64,000 bases of DNA from Gracilimonas sp965227215. Lineage in GTDB: Bacteria > Bacteroidota > Rhodothermia > Balneolales > Balneolaceae. The DNA is taken from the NCBI GenBank assembly GCA_965227215.1, contig OZ245729.1:186001-250000 (forward strand). Reading direction: 5' to 3'. Of the stretch, positions 54,351 to 63,517 are shown piece by piece; position 1 is the stretch's first letter; every line of letters starts with the position of its first letter. Under the pieces are notes generated by a model that was not told the origin of the DNA, did not search any database, and worked only from the letters and a program-made list of their open reading frames with translations. Position numbers and translations under genes: made by a program.

Positions 54351-55829
54351 ATGAACATATCTGTTATTGGTGCCGGCTTAGGAGGACTCTCAACTGCTTG
54401 TTTGCTTGCTTCGAAGGGACATCAGGTTACCGTATTTGAAAAAAATGAAAATACCGGTGGTAAGATGAATATCATTGAGGCCGATGGATATCGCTTTGAT
54501 ACCGGTCCCAGTCTGTTAACCATGCCGTTCATCCTTGAAAAGCTTTTTGAAGAATGCGGAGCTGACATGGGTGATTATCTCTCGCTTGAACCCTTAGATC
54601 CCATCTGCAGATATTTTTACCCTGACGGAACCATCTTTAATAACTTTGAAGACAAACAGACAACGAAAAATGAGATCAAATCCTTTGCTCCACAAGATGC
54701 CGGATCTTATGATGAATTCTTAGAATATGCCCGGTCGCTCTACCAAAAAACAGCCGATGCTTTCATATTCAATCCCCTGTTCGGGTTCAAAGACCTGAAA
54801 GAACTAGACCTCCTCAGTTTCTTTGGTATCGATGCCTTTAGCACGGTAAGTAAACGGGTGGATAGTTCCTTCGAATCCACTTACCTGAGGAAGTTTTTCA
54901 AACGCTTTACCACGTATAACGGCTCATCGCCCTTTTTGGCTCCGGCTACCTTGAATGTGATTCCACATGTAGAAATTAATCAGGGTGGGTTTTATGTGAA
55001 GGGCGGTTTGTACAGAGTGGCAGAAGCTTTGACTTTACTAGCCAAGTCGCTGGGTGTTGAGTTTATATTCAATACCGAGATTACTTCCATTGAAATTAAT
55101 GAACAGAGGGCAACCGGAATGCGGTTAGAGTCGGGCACAAAGATTGAATCTGATTTAGTAATTTCAAACAGTGATGCAACAGAAACCATTGCTCACCTCT
55201 TGCCGGATTCTTCCGTTTCATCCCGAAGAAAAGAAAAGGCGAAATCCATTGAGCCTTCCTGTTCCGGCTTTGTACTGATGCTGGGGATCAACAAAAAATA
55301 CGACCAACTGATTCATCATAACATATTCTTCTCGGAGAACTACGAGAAAGAGTTCAAACAGATTTTTGAAGAAAAAATAATGCCTGATGATCCAACAATC
55401 TATGTGGCTAATACATCCTACTCAGATCCTAACCATGCCCCGGAGGGTGGCTCGAATCTATTTGTTCTGGTAAATGCGCCCTACCTGACCGATCAATATA
55501 ACTGGAAAGAAAATGCTACATCTTATGGTGATAAAGTGATCCGGGAATTAGAACAGCGAGGGCTTCATCACCTTTCTGATCATATCCTTTGCAGGGAAAC
55601 CATTACCCCACACGATTTCTATATAAAATACCGGTCGAATAAAGGAAGTATTTACGGCACATCATCAAACAGTAAATTCTCGGCCTTCCTCCGGCCCAGG
55701 AATAAATCACGTGAAATAGATAAGCTATACTTTGTGGGAGGCTCTACACATCCCGGTGGCGGAATTCCTTTAGTTGTTCAATCTGCATTCAATGCGGTGG
55801 AGTTGATTGAACGCTACGAGTTTGACTAA
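54351..55829 (+). CDS. crtI: Phytoene desaturase / CrtI-family carotenoid oxidoreductase
   Basis: 492 aa. FAD-binding Rossmann motif IGAGLGGLSTACLLASKGHQVTVFEKN (residues about 5-31), FDTGPSLLTMPF, and the CrtI C terminus YFVGGSTHPGGGIPLVVQSA. Introduces double bonds into phytoene or a downstream carotenoid. It is the only carotenoid gene visible, so the pathway partners are elsewhere and the exact desaturase (CrtI, CrtN-like or CrtD-like) is not settled. ATG start. Confidence 0.9.
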   Translation: MNISVIGAGLGGLSTACLLASKGHQVTVFEKNENTGGKMNIIEADGYRFDTGPSLLTMPFILEKLFEECGADMGDYLSLEPLDPICRYFYPDGTIFNNFEDKQTTKNEIKSFAPQDAGSYDEFLEYARSLYQKTADAFIFNPLFGFKDLKELDLLSFFGIDAFSTVSKRVDSSFESTYLRKFFKRFTTYNGSSPFLAPATLNVIPHVEINQGGFYVKGGLYRVAEALTLLAKSLGVEFIFNTEITSIEINEQRATGMRLESGTKIESDLVISNSDATETIAHLLPDSSVSSRRKEKAKSIEPSCSGFVLMLGINKKYDQLIHHNIFFSENYEKEFKQIFEEKIMPDDPTIYVANTSYSDPNHAPEGGSNLFVLVNAPYLTDQYNWKENATSYGDKVIRELEQRGLHHLSDHILCRETITPHDFYIKYRSNKGSIYGTSSNSKFSAFLRPRNKSREIDKLYFVGGSTHPGGGIPLVVQSAFNAVELIERYEFD

Positions 55830-55835
55830 GAACTC

Positions 55836-56348
55836 TTACTCCGCTGCTTCCTGTTCAACATCCAGATTAATCACTTCTACATTGTGGAGTTTTCCTTCTA
55901 TAATCTGAAACCGTATAACCGTTCTTTGTGATTGAAACCCTTGCTTACCGGCTGCTCCGGGATTCATGTATAACATTTTATTCAGCTCTTGGTCACGCGA
56001 AATACGAAGAATATGAGAGTGCCCACATACAAAAAGTTCGGGTGGATTAGTTTCCATTTCCTGACGGATAGGAAGGCAATAGCGTCCGGGAATTCCACCA
56101 ATATGTGTCATCCAAATCTTTAACCCCTCCCTCTCAAAACGCTGATGCAACGGATAGACCTGACGAATATCCTCACCATCAATATTACCGTAAACACCCA
56201 CAACGGGAGCAATCTCCTGTAGTTCTTCTGCAATGGAAAGGTTTCCGAAATCTCCAGCGTGCCAAATTTCATCACAGTCCTCGAAGTATTCGAACACCTG
56301 TGGATCGAGGTAATTATGTGTATCTGAAATTAGCCCTATTTTGATCAT
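55836..56348 (-). CDS. YfcE/MJ0936-type metallophosphoesterase
   Basis: 170 aa, family length. Metal ligands: GLISDTHN (Asp8, His10), IWHAGDFG (His and Asp), VYGNIDGED (Asn), CGHSHILRI (His). Calcineurin-like fold with phosphodiesterase activity on small substrates; the natural substrate is unknown. ATG start. Convergent with crtI (6 nt between stops) and divergent from the GT2 gene. Confidence 0.9.
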   Translation of the reverse strand: MIKIGLISDTHNYLDPQVFEYFEDCDEIWHAGDFGNLSIAEELQEIAPVVGVYGNIDGEDIRQVYPLHQRFEREGLKIWMTHIGGIPGRYCLPIRQEMETNPPELFVCGHSHILRISRDQELNKMLYMNPGAAGKQGFQSQRTVIRFQIIEGKLHNVEVINLDVEQEAAE

Positions 56349-56450
56349 ACTTTTTGTATCATCTTATTACTCAAATAAAGCGGAACAAGAAACCACATTT
56401 TTCATTCTCGTTCCACCACTTTTAAACAATAGCAAAATTTTATTCATTCA

Positions 56451-57470
56451 TTGAAGAGTTTCAGCATTATCATTGTTACCTGGAATGCCCTTGAGCATCT
56501 CAAGAATTATCTGCCTTCCGTAACTGAAACAGACTATCCTGATTTTGAAATTATCATTGCCGATAATGCTTCAACAGACGGTTCCAAAGAGTGGATTAAA
56601 TCAACGTATCCTGAAATTAAAATTACCACCTTCGACCAAAACTACGGTTATTGCGGAGGAAATAACAGGGCTGTTCCCTTTGCTGAGAAAGAAATTTTAC
56701 TATTCCTGAACAATGATGTTAGAGTAGATAAAAACTGGCTGCATGACCTGAATCGGGTATTTGAACAAGATGATCAGGTTGCCGCTGTTCAACCTAAGAT
56801 GAAAGCCGATAAGCAGCCTGAGTATTTTGAGTACGCCGGAGCTGCCGGTGGTTATATGGATAAATTCGGTTATACCTTTTGCCGCGGACGTATTTTTGAT
56901 GAAGTGGAACGAGATGAAGGTCAATACGATAATTCCGTTGAACTTTTCTGGGCTTCAGGGGCCGCATTGGCTATCCGTAAGGACCTTTTTATAGAATCCG
57001 GTGGATTTGATGAGGATTTCGAATTTCATATGGAAGAGATTGACCTGTGCTGGCGGCTTCAGAATCAGGGATACAAAATCGGTTACGCACCAGAAAGTGT
57101 AATCTACCATTTGGGTGGCGGTTCGTTGCCAATGGGTTCTCCACGTAAAGTTTATTATAACTTCCGCAACAGTCTGTTTATGCTTTGGAAGAATTACAGT
57201 TCCTCCAGTCTACGAAAAAGGTTTCTACTTCGGCTGATATTGGATGTTATCGCAGCTTTTAAAGCTCTTTTATCCGGAAAACCCAAAGAATGGTGGGCGG
57301 TGGTTAAAGCCCATCTTCATTTTGCTAAAGGTTTTATCGGAGTGAACCGAAAGCGCAAATCACTTCAGGCTAAACGATCAGTCCCGGGTGATCCTGATAC
57401 CATGCTGGATATCAGCCTCATCTGGCAGTATTTCGTTAAGGGTATAAAGCGTTTTCGTGATTTAAATTAA
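56451..57470 (+). CDS. GT2-family glycosyltransferase
   Basis: 339 aa. TTG start gives MKSFSIIIVTWNALEHL, the standard GT-A opening. NASTDGSKEW, LLFLNNDVRV (DXD-like region) and FHMEEIDLCWRLQNQGYKIGYAP are typical of rhamnosyl- or related GT2 transferases of the cell surface. The C terminus (270-339) is basic and amphipathic. Acceptor unknown. Its TAA stop is shared with the convergent aconitase stop on the other strand (4-nt tail overlap). Confidence 0.88.
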   Translation: MKSFSIIIVTWNALEHLKNYLPSVTETDYPDFEIIIADNASTDGSKEWIKSTYPEIKITTFDQNYGYCGGNNRAVPFAEKEILLFLNNDVRVDKNWLHDLNRVFEQDDQVAAVQPKMKADKQPEYFEYAGAAGGYMDKFGYTFCRGRIFDEVERDEGQYDNSVELFWASGAALAIRKDLFIESGGFDEDFEFHMEEIDLCWRLQNQGYKIGYAPESVIYHLGGGSLPMGSPRKVYYNFRNSLFMLWKNYSSSSLRKRFLLRLILDVIAAFKALLSGKPKEWWAVVKAHLHFAKGFIGVNRKRKSLQAKRSVPGDPDTMLDISLIWQYFVKGIKRFRDLN

Positions 57471-59428
57471 GAAGCTTTTCTTTTCTTAAACGAATTAATC
57501 ACTCCCCCATCAAGTACCGCCTGTCGTTGGCGATCACTCAAGGTGTGTTTAACTTCATATTCCGTTCCCTTTGTCACATTCACCAGTTTTGCCGTATTAC
57601 CGGTTTCGATACTTGAACGGATGTTCTCAACTTTCAGCACATCTCCCTGATCAATATCATTGTAATCTTCATCGCTGGTAAACTCAAAAGGCGGAATACC
57701 GAAGTTCACCAGATTTTGCCAGCCAATTCGGGCGTAACTTTTGGCAATTACCGCTCTTTGACCAAGATAACGAGGAGCAATAGCCGCATGTTCACGACTG
57801 GAACCCTGAGCATAATTCTCACCGGCGATAACTACATGTCCGCCATGTTCTTCTTTGGCCTTCATGGCCCTGTCGTGGAAGTTCTTATCCACTACATCGA
57901 GCGTGAACTTACTGATCTCAGGAATATTACTTCGGTAAGGAAGCACTTCGGTACCGGCACGCAGTATTTCATCAGTAGAAATGTCATCACCCATTTTCAA
58001 CAGTACCGGAACTTCAAAGTCTTCAAGTTCATCAAAATTTGGCATGCTTGAAATGTTTGGGCCTTTCTTTATTTCACCACGCTCTTCTTTAGGTTTTGGA
58101 GGTGTCAGCATATCAGTATTTACAATCACTTCTTTGAGCGGTGTGTATTTCGGATATTTCATGTTGTACAACTTCTCGAGATCTCTTGGATCGGTAATTT
58201 TACCCGTTAACGCCGAAGCCGCTGCTGTTTCCGGGCTTACAAGAAATACAGAATCTTCCGGAGTTCCTGAACGATCAGGAAAGTTACGAGGTACGGTTCT
58301 GAGGCTATTCTGTCCGGTTGCCGGAGCCTGCCCCATCCCAATACAGCCATTGCAACCTGCCTGGTGAATTCGCGCACCGGATTGCACAAGATTAAACATG
58401 ACATCGTTCTTCACCATGTTTTCGATGATCTGTCGGGATGTTGGGTTGATATCAAAAGAGACGTTATCGTTTACTGTTTTTCCTTTCACAATTTCAGAGG
58501 AAATCCAAAAATCACGGTATCCGGGATTTGCCGAAGAGCCAATGTAAGACTGGTAAATATCTTTACCTTCCACTTCCCGCACCGGCACTACGTTGCCCGG
58601 AGAACTTGGTAAAGCAATAAGCGGTTCCACATCATCTAAGATTAGTTCCTCATATTTATCATATTCTGCCCCTTCATCTGCAAGAAGCTCTACATATTCA
58701 TCCCCCCTCTGTTGAGATTCCATAAAACGACGGATTTCCCCATCGGCGGGAAACACCGTTGTTGTAGCACCCATTTCGGTTCCCATATTGGCGATCACAT
58801 GACGATCCATAGTATCCAAGTTTTTCAAACCTTCCCCGAAATATTCAATTACATATCCGGAAGCTCCATCCACATCATAACGCCGAAGCATTTCCAAAAC
58901 CACATCTTTGGCACTTACCCAATCTTTAAGTTCTCCCTTCAATTCAACACCTAGCACTTTAGGCATTTTTATAAACAGAGGCTCACCGGCTATGGCGAAG
59001 GCGACATCCAATCCACCGGAACCAATGGCAAGCATGCCCATACATCCTGATGCCGGTGTGTGGCTGTCTGACCCGGCCAGGGTTTTCCCGGGAATAGCAA
59101 AACGTTCCGTCTCTATCGGATGGCTCACACCATTACCGGGTCGACTGAACCACATTCCGAATCGTTCGGCCGCAGATTTCAGAAATACATGGTCATCGGG
59201 GTTCTTAAAATCAGACTGAATCAGGTTGTGATCCACATATTGACAGGAGAGTTCTGTTTTGGCTTCATCCAGTTCCATGGCTTCCAATTCCAACATCACC
59301 ATAGTTCCGGTTGCATCCTGAGTTAAGGTTTGATCGATCTTTAAACCAATTTCCTGTCCGGGTACCATCTCGCCTTCTACTAAATGGCTCTTAATTAATT
59401 TCTGGGTTACGTTAAGTGGCTTGCTCAT
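57467..59428 (-). CDS. acn: Aconitate hydratase (Aquifex-type, short form)
   Basis: 653 aa, shorter than AcnA/AcnB (about 750-900) and matching the TIGR01342-like short aconitase group. GSDSHTPASGCMGM, QAGCNGCIGMGQAPA (Cys359 and Cys362 ligands) and YAQGSSREHAAIAPRYLG (active-site SRE) are intact. At the site of the third canonical cluster Cys (usual GSCTN) the sequence reads GSSAN, Ser299. Converts citrate to isocitrate in the TCA cycle. ATG start; divergent from the HExxH membrane gene. Confidence 0.88.
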   Translation of the reverse strand: MSKPLNVTQKLIKSHLVEGEMVPGQEIGLKIDQTLTQDATGTMVMLELEAMELDEAKTELSCQYVDHNLIQSDFKNPDDHVFLKSAAERFGMWFSRPGNGVSHPIETERFAIPGKTLAGSDSHTPASGCMGMLAIGSGGLDVAFAIAGEPLFIKMPKVLGVELKGELKDWVSAKDVVLEMLRRYDVDGASGYVIEYFGEGLKNLDTMDRHVIANMGTEMGATTTVFPADGEIRRFMESQQRGDEYVELLADEGAEYDKYEELILDDVEPLIALPSSPGNVVPVREVEGKDIYQSYIGSSANPGYRDFWISSEIVKGKTVNDNVSFDINPTSRQIIENMVKNDVMFNLVQSGARIHQAGCNGCIGMGQAPATGQNSLRTVPRNFPDRSGTPEDSVFLVSPETAAASALTGKITDPRDLEKLYNMKYPKYTPLKEVIVNTDMLTPPKPKEERGEIKKGPNISSMPNFDELEDFEVPVLLKMGDDISTDEILRAGTEVLPYRSNIPEISKFTLDVVDKNFHDRAMKAKEEHGGHVVIAGENYAQGSSREHAAIAPRYLGQRAVIAKSYARIGWQNLVNFGIPPFEFTSDEDYNDIDQGDVLKVENIRSSIETGNTAKLVNVTKGTEYEVKHTLSDRQRQAVLDGGVINSFKKRKAS

Positions 59429-59504
59429 ATCTATTTACCGATTGTTGAAATTGTGAATTATCGCTACTATCACAACCTCTTGAGACACAAAAAGATTCAT
59501 ATTT

Positions 59505-60122
59505 GTGAACATTGATTTTGAACATTATTTCGCGAGAGCATTGCCATACATTAAGAAGTGGTGGTTTTCGATAGTATGCATCCCTTTTTGCTGGGTTTTA
59601 GCCGAGCAATTTTGGATGGCTCTAAAATGGGAGATCTCGTTTTCCTGGAATTATCCATACCCTTTTTTTCTCTCTCCTTTCTTCTTTTTCATCGATAACT
59701 TTTTACTGATTGTACATGAAGCCGGGCATACCCTCTTTGGCTTTATCGGTGGGCGATTCCTGACTATTCTGGGTGGTACCCTTTTCGAAGTGCTTTTACC
59801 ATTTGGCATTTTTGTTTATGGATGGTACAACCACAAAAGATTTACAGCCCAAACCGGTTTACTCCTCACCGCTTTTGCCTGGATTGAATCGTCGGCCTAT
59901 GCCGCCGATGCTATGGACCGACGAATGCCATTGATAGGTAATTTACCTAAATCGTCTCACGATTTTTATAACCTTTTCTCCATGAAGGGAGTGCTTACTG
60001 AACATTTGACCTACGCCTGGGTTATGTATTGGATAGGAATTATAATCCTGTTGTTATTTCTGTTTTGGCCATTTTTTGAGAAAAAACACTATGAACACGT
60101 GAATATTGAGATGGAACTTTAA
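59505..60122 (+). CDS. Membrane protein with HExxH motif (M50-like)
   Basis: 205 aa. GTG start gives MNIDFEHYFARAL. About five or six hydrophobic segments; the second or third carries VHEAGH (His71, Glu72, His75), a zincin motif inside or at the edge of a membrane helix as in site-2 proteases. I see no clear second NPDG-type motif, so peptidase activity is uncertain. It lies 71 nt before the DUF58 gene of the Bat-type locus. Alternative: an M50B-like protein of unknown role. Confidence 0.6.
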   Translation: MNIDFEHYFARALPYIKKWWFSIVCIPFCWVLAEQFWMALKWEISFSWNYPYPFFLSPFFFFIDNFLLIVHEAGHTLFGFIGGRFLTILGGTLFEVLLPFGIFVYGWYNHKRFTAQTGLLLTAFAWIESSAYAADAMDRRMPLIGNLPKSSHDFYNLFSMKGVLTEHLTYAWVMYWIGIIILLLFLFWPFFEKKHYEHVNIEMEL

Positions 60123-60193
60123 ATCCTGTTTTCAGCGGTTACATTAACCTCTTCAATTATTATCTTCACAGCGGACTAATCAAACTATATTCT

Positions 60194-61069
60194 ATGATTC
60201 CAAAGGAAATCCTCAAAAAGATTCGGAAACTCGAAATCCAAACCAAAGGTATTGTAAACACCTTATTTGGCGGAGAGTATCAATCTGCTTTCAAAGGGCG
60301 GGGAATGGAGTTTTCGGAAGTAAGAGCGTACACCTATGGCGATGACATCCGGCAGATAGACTGGAATGTGACCGCCAGAACCGGTGACCCGTTTATCAAA
60401 GTATTTGAGGAAGAACGTGAACAAACGCTCATGCTTTGTATTGATATTTCGCAAAGCGGAACTTTTGGGAGTCAGAGCCAAAGTAAGATGGATCTGGCTA
60501 TCGAATTGGCAGCTGTGCTTGCCTTCAGTGCTATTAAAAACAGTGATAAAGTCGGATTAGTCTTGTTTAGCGATCATGTTGAGAAGGTGGTTCCACCCAA
60601 AAAAGGGCGAACGCACGTATTGCGCTTAATACGTGAGCTTTACACAACAAAACCTACAGGAACCGGTACAGATATTGCGGATGCCCTCTCCTACATCAAC
60701 CGACTTCTGGACCGCAGAGCCATTGTAGTACTAACCTCCGATTTTCAGGATAAAGATTTCGAAAAGCAGCTTCGCATTACCAATCAGAAGCACGATCTGG
60801 TCAGCATTATCATCAACGATCGTCTGGAAGATGAATTGCCAAATGTTGGGCTGGTAAAAATCAGAGATGCAGAGACCGGAGCCGAAAGAATGATTGATAC
60901 CTCAAGCCAGAAAGTTCGTGAGGCTTACAGAATCCGGCGTATGGAACAGAAAGCCTACATACACGACAAGATGCTTAAGATGAAGATCGATGCCGTTGAG
61001 GTTCAAACCAATGAATCGTACGTGCAACCCCTGATGAACTTCTTTAAACGCCGAGGCAGTCGCTACTGA
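60194..61069 (+). CDS. DUF58 / vWA-like protein of the Bat locus
   Basis: 291 aa. DUF58 signature GRGMEFSEVRAYTYGDDIRQIDWNVTARTGDPFIKVFEEERE followed by a vWA-like MIDAS opening LCIDISQSGTFG. Normal length. DUF58 proteins normally sit next to a MoxR AAA ATPase and BatA/B/D in aerotolerance/envelope loci of Bacteroidota; BatD- and BatA-like genes follow here but no MoxR precedes. Ends tail-to-tail with the M23 gene with no intervening nucleotide. Confidence 0.9.
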   Translation: MIPKEILKKIRKLEIQTKGIVNTLFGGEYQSAFKGRGMEFSEVRAYTYGDDIRQIDWNVTARTGDPFIKVFEEEREQTLMLCIDISQSGTFGSQSQSKMDLAIELAAVLAFSAIKNSDKVGLVLFSDHVEKVVPPKKGRTHVLRLIRELYTTKPTGTGTDIADALSYINRLLDRRAIVVLTSDFQDKDFEKQLRITNQKHDLVSIIINDRLEDELPNVGLVKIRDAETGAERMIDTSSQKVREAYRIRRMEQKAYIHDKMLKMKIDAVEVQTNESYVQPLMNFFKRRGSRY

Positions 61070-62365
61070 TTAAGGCGCTGCAAACGAAGCTACGGTTGAC
61101 TCATCGGATCCATCAATATGGCTGAGCTGAAACCTCAGGTCTTCAATGTGATTGGTGAATCGCTCCATTTCCTGCCCTTCAATAGCTTTTGAAGGTGGGA
61201 GCTTAATTTTAAGAGGATTTACGGGTTGACCGTTTTTATAAATCCGGTAATCTAAATGCACACCGGTTACCCTTCCGGTTTTGCCTACATACCCTATTAC
61301 CTGTCCTTGTTTTACTCTTTGTCCGGCACGAATTCCTTTAGCAAATCCATTCAGATGTAAATAAGCGGTTGTGTAGGTACCGTTATGTCTGATTTTAACA
61401 ATGTTGCCATTAGCTCCACGATATTGTGCTTCAACCACTTCCCCATCACCTACCGAAAGCACCGGAGTGCCAAGGGGTGCGGCGTAATCAACCCCGTAAT
61501 GAGGTATTCTTCTTTTCAGCACCGGATGGAAACGGCTGTGAGAGAAATTGGAGCTCACTCGCTGTGAATATTTAAACGGAGCTTTCATCAACGCCTTTTG
61601 CACACCATTACCTTCGCTGTCGTAGTATCCGGCGCGATCATCTGTTTCATAATAGAAGGCATCGAAGGTTTCATTTTTATTGGTGAACTCGGCAGCAAGA
61701 ATTCTTCCTAGTCTAAAAGGCTCACCATCTACATATTCTTCTTCATAAATCACCTTAAAGCTATCGCCGGGATACAGACGAAAGAAATCAATTTGCCAGG
61801 CAAAGATTTCGCTGAGTCTATATCCAAGAAGCGGGCTGACATCCTGATCTACCAACGTTTCGTAAAGAGAAGATTCTATCATTCCACTTGCTTCAGCAAT
61901 ACGGGTTGTGACCTCTTTCTGTCCCGTTGTGACGCTCACTTCATTTCCCCACTCAAAAACAACATAGTCGAGTGGATTAGTATGCAAAATAAGTCGCTGA
62001 GCATCGCTGGATTCTTTATCAAGATAGGTTAGATACTTCTGCCCTGGTTTAATTCTGTTACTTTGAAAGATACCCTCGGATTTTTTATTGATCTCATAAA
62101 TAGTTTGAGGTGAAACGTCTAAATCCCTGAGTATCAGGTATAAACTCTCATTACGCCTAACCTTTCCCTCTTCAACTTCAAGGTTCATTCGACTAAACCC
62201 ATATGAGTCTAGCTGTACGCCTTCTGATATTTCAACCAAATTATCCGGTGAAATTACCAGTTCGGGCAAATCTGTATTTTTGTTTGAATAAAGTGTCAGG
62301 GAAAGCGTCGCGATCAAACAAAACACACCTATTCCCAAACCCAACTTCATACCACTGTTAACCAT
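61070..62365 (-). CDS. M23-family peptidoglycan metallopeptidase, membrane anchored
   Basis: 431 aa. N-terminal membrane segment (5-25), a LysM-like/opening domain (about 40-180) and an M23 domain (about 275-400). Zinc ligands His289 and Asp293 (HYGVDYAAP) and the HLNG His are present. The HxH motif that usually reads HLHFE reads HLDYR (370-374), so the last His ligand is Asp. It resembles the MepM/YebA-type envelope endopeptidases. Convergent with the DUF58 gene; ATG start, with a second Met four codons in. Confidence 0.88.
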   Translation of the reverse strand: MVNSGMKLGLGIGVFCLIATLSLTLYSNKNTDLPELVISPDNLVEISEGVQLDSYGFSRMNLEVEEGKVRRNESLYLILRDLDVSPQTIYEINKKSEGIFQSNRIKPGQKYLTYLDKESSDAQRLILHTNPLDYVVFEWGNEVSVTTGQKEVTTRIAEASGMIESSLYETLVDQDVSPLLGYRLSEIFAWQIDFFRLYPGDSFKVIYEEEYVDGEPFRLGRILAAEFTNKNETFDAFYYETDDRAGYYDSEGNGVQKALMKAPFKYSQRVSSNFSHSRFHPVLKRRIPHYGVDYAAPLGTPVLSVGDGEVVEAQYRGANGNIVKIRHNGTYTTAYLHLNGFAKGIRAGQRVKQGQVIGYVGKTGRVTGVHLDYRIYKNGQPVNPLKIKLPPSKAIEGQEMERFTNHIEDLRFQLSHIDGSDESTVASFAAP

Positions 62366-62518
62366 GTATCAACTGTAGATTAAATATTTCGGAAAATAAT
62401 AAGAATTAATACCCTACTTTCATAAAAATGAGATGCACCTTACTTTTGCAAAATATTTACAACTCATTGTTATATTTTCAATCCGTTAAGTTCAATTAAG
62501 ATATTATTTTCAATTTTA

Positions 62519-63517
62519 ATGGAAATCACCCTGTTGAGGCTCCGCGCTTTACGACTATTCGTTTTGTTGGTTTCATGTTTATACTCGGCGCAAGTTTTCG
62601 CTCAAAGCGTGAATACACGGGTTACCGCCGACTCCCTTACTATCGGTGAGGTTTTTGAGTACTCTATTGCCATTCAATTTGACCGGGAATATCAACGTGT
62701 TCAATATCCTGACACTAATTCATTCCCCTCTTCTCTGGAGCTTATAGACCGACAGCAATTCCGCACGTCTGACTTTTCAGACAGTCTTGTGTACAAGCTA
62801 CAATACTTTAATAATGAGGATGTGCAAATTTCTTCCATGCCGATATCTCTGTATGGAACAGATGATTCTGCAACGGTATTCACAGATCCGATACCGCTCT
62901 ATTTTAAAACTGTGGTAGCTAAAGGTGACACCACTTTTAAACCCATGAAACCAATTTTTGCTTTTCCACGTCCCTGGTGGCCATGGGTACTCGCAGCTTT
63001 AGCTGTTGCAGGCTTTTTGCTATGGTGGTTTAAGTTCAGAGAGCCGGAGAAAACAGAAAGTATTGACCCTGAACCTCAAATTGAACCTTTTTACAATCCC
63101 CTGGAGGAACTCGAAAAACAATTATTGGCCATCAAGAAAGAATCAAAAGTTGCAGAGACCAAAAATTTCAAACTCTTTTACAGTGAAGTCGGTGATGCCA
63201 TTCGTGCATACTTTGAAGATTTATACAACATTCCTGCTCTGGAGTGTACATCAAGTGAATTGCTGCGCTATCTTGATGCCTATGGTGTAGACGATACCCT
63301 GACTGAAAAAACACGCCTTGTATTACGGAAAGCAGACCTTGTTAAGTTTGCCAAATACACTCCCTCTTTAGAAGATGCATGGCAAACCTACGATCATGCC
63401 CTTGAATTCCTTGAAAGGGCTAAACTAGCCGATTCTGCACGAATTGGGAGACTTAAAGCAAAATATGATCAACAGTTCATGATCACTTCACCCCAAAAAG
63501 AACAAGGTGACACTTGA
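62519..63517 (+). CDS. BatD/DUF4381-like membrane protein of the Bat locus
   Basis: 332 aa. Signal peptide (to about residue 28, VFAQ), an extracytoplasmic beta-rich domain (30-140), one membrane helix (about 153-170, WPWVLAALAVAGFLLWWF), then a cytoplasmic helical domain (190-330) with YSEVGDAIRAYFEDLYNIPALECTSSELL, as in DUF4381-type proteins. It presumably works with DUF58 and BatA at the inner membrane. ATG start; its TGA overlaps the batA ATG by 1 nt. Confidence 0.8.
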   Translation: MEITLLRLRALRLFVLLVSCLYSAQVFAQSVNTRVTADSLTIGEVFEYSIAIQFDREYQRVQYPDTNSFPSSLELIDRQQFRTSDFSDSLVYKLQYFNNEDVQISSMPISLYGTDDSATVFTDPIPLYFKTVVAKGDTTFKPMKPIFAFPRPWWPWVLAALAVAGFLLWWFKFREPEKTESIDPEPQIEPFYNPLEELEKQLLAIKKESKVAETKNFKLFYSEVGDAIRAYFEDLYNIPALECTSSELLRYLDAYGVDDTLTEKTRLVLRKADLVKFAKYTPSLEDAWQTYDHALEFLERAKLADSARIGRLKAKYDQQFMITSPQKEQGDT

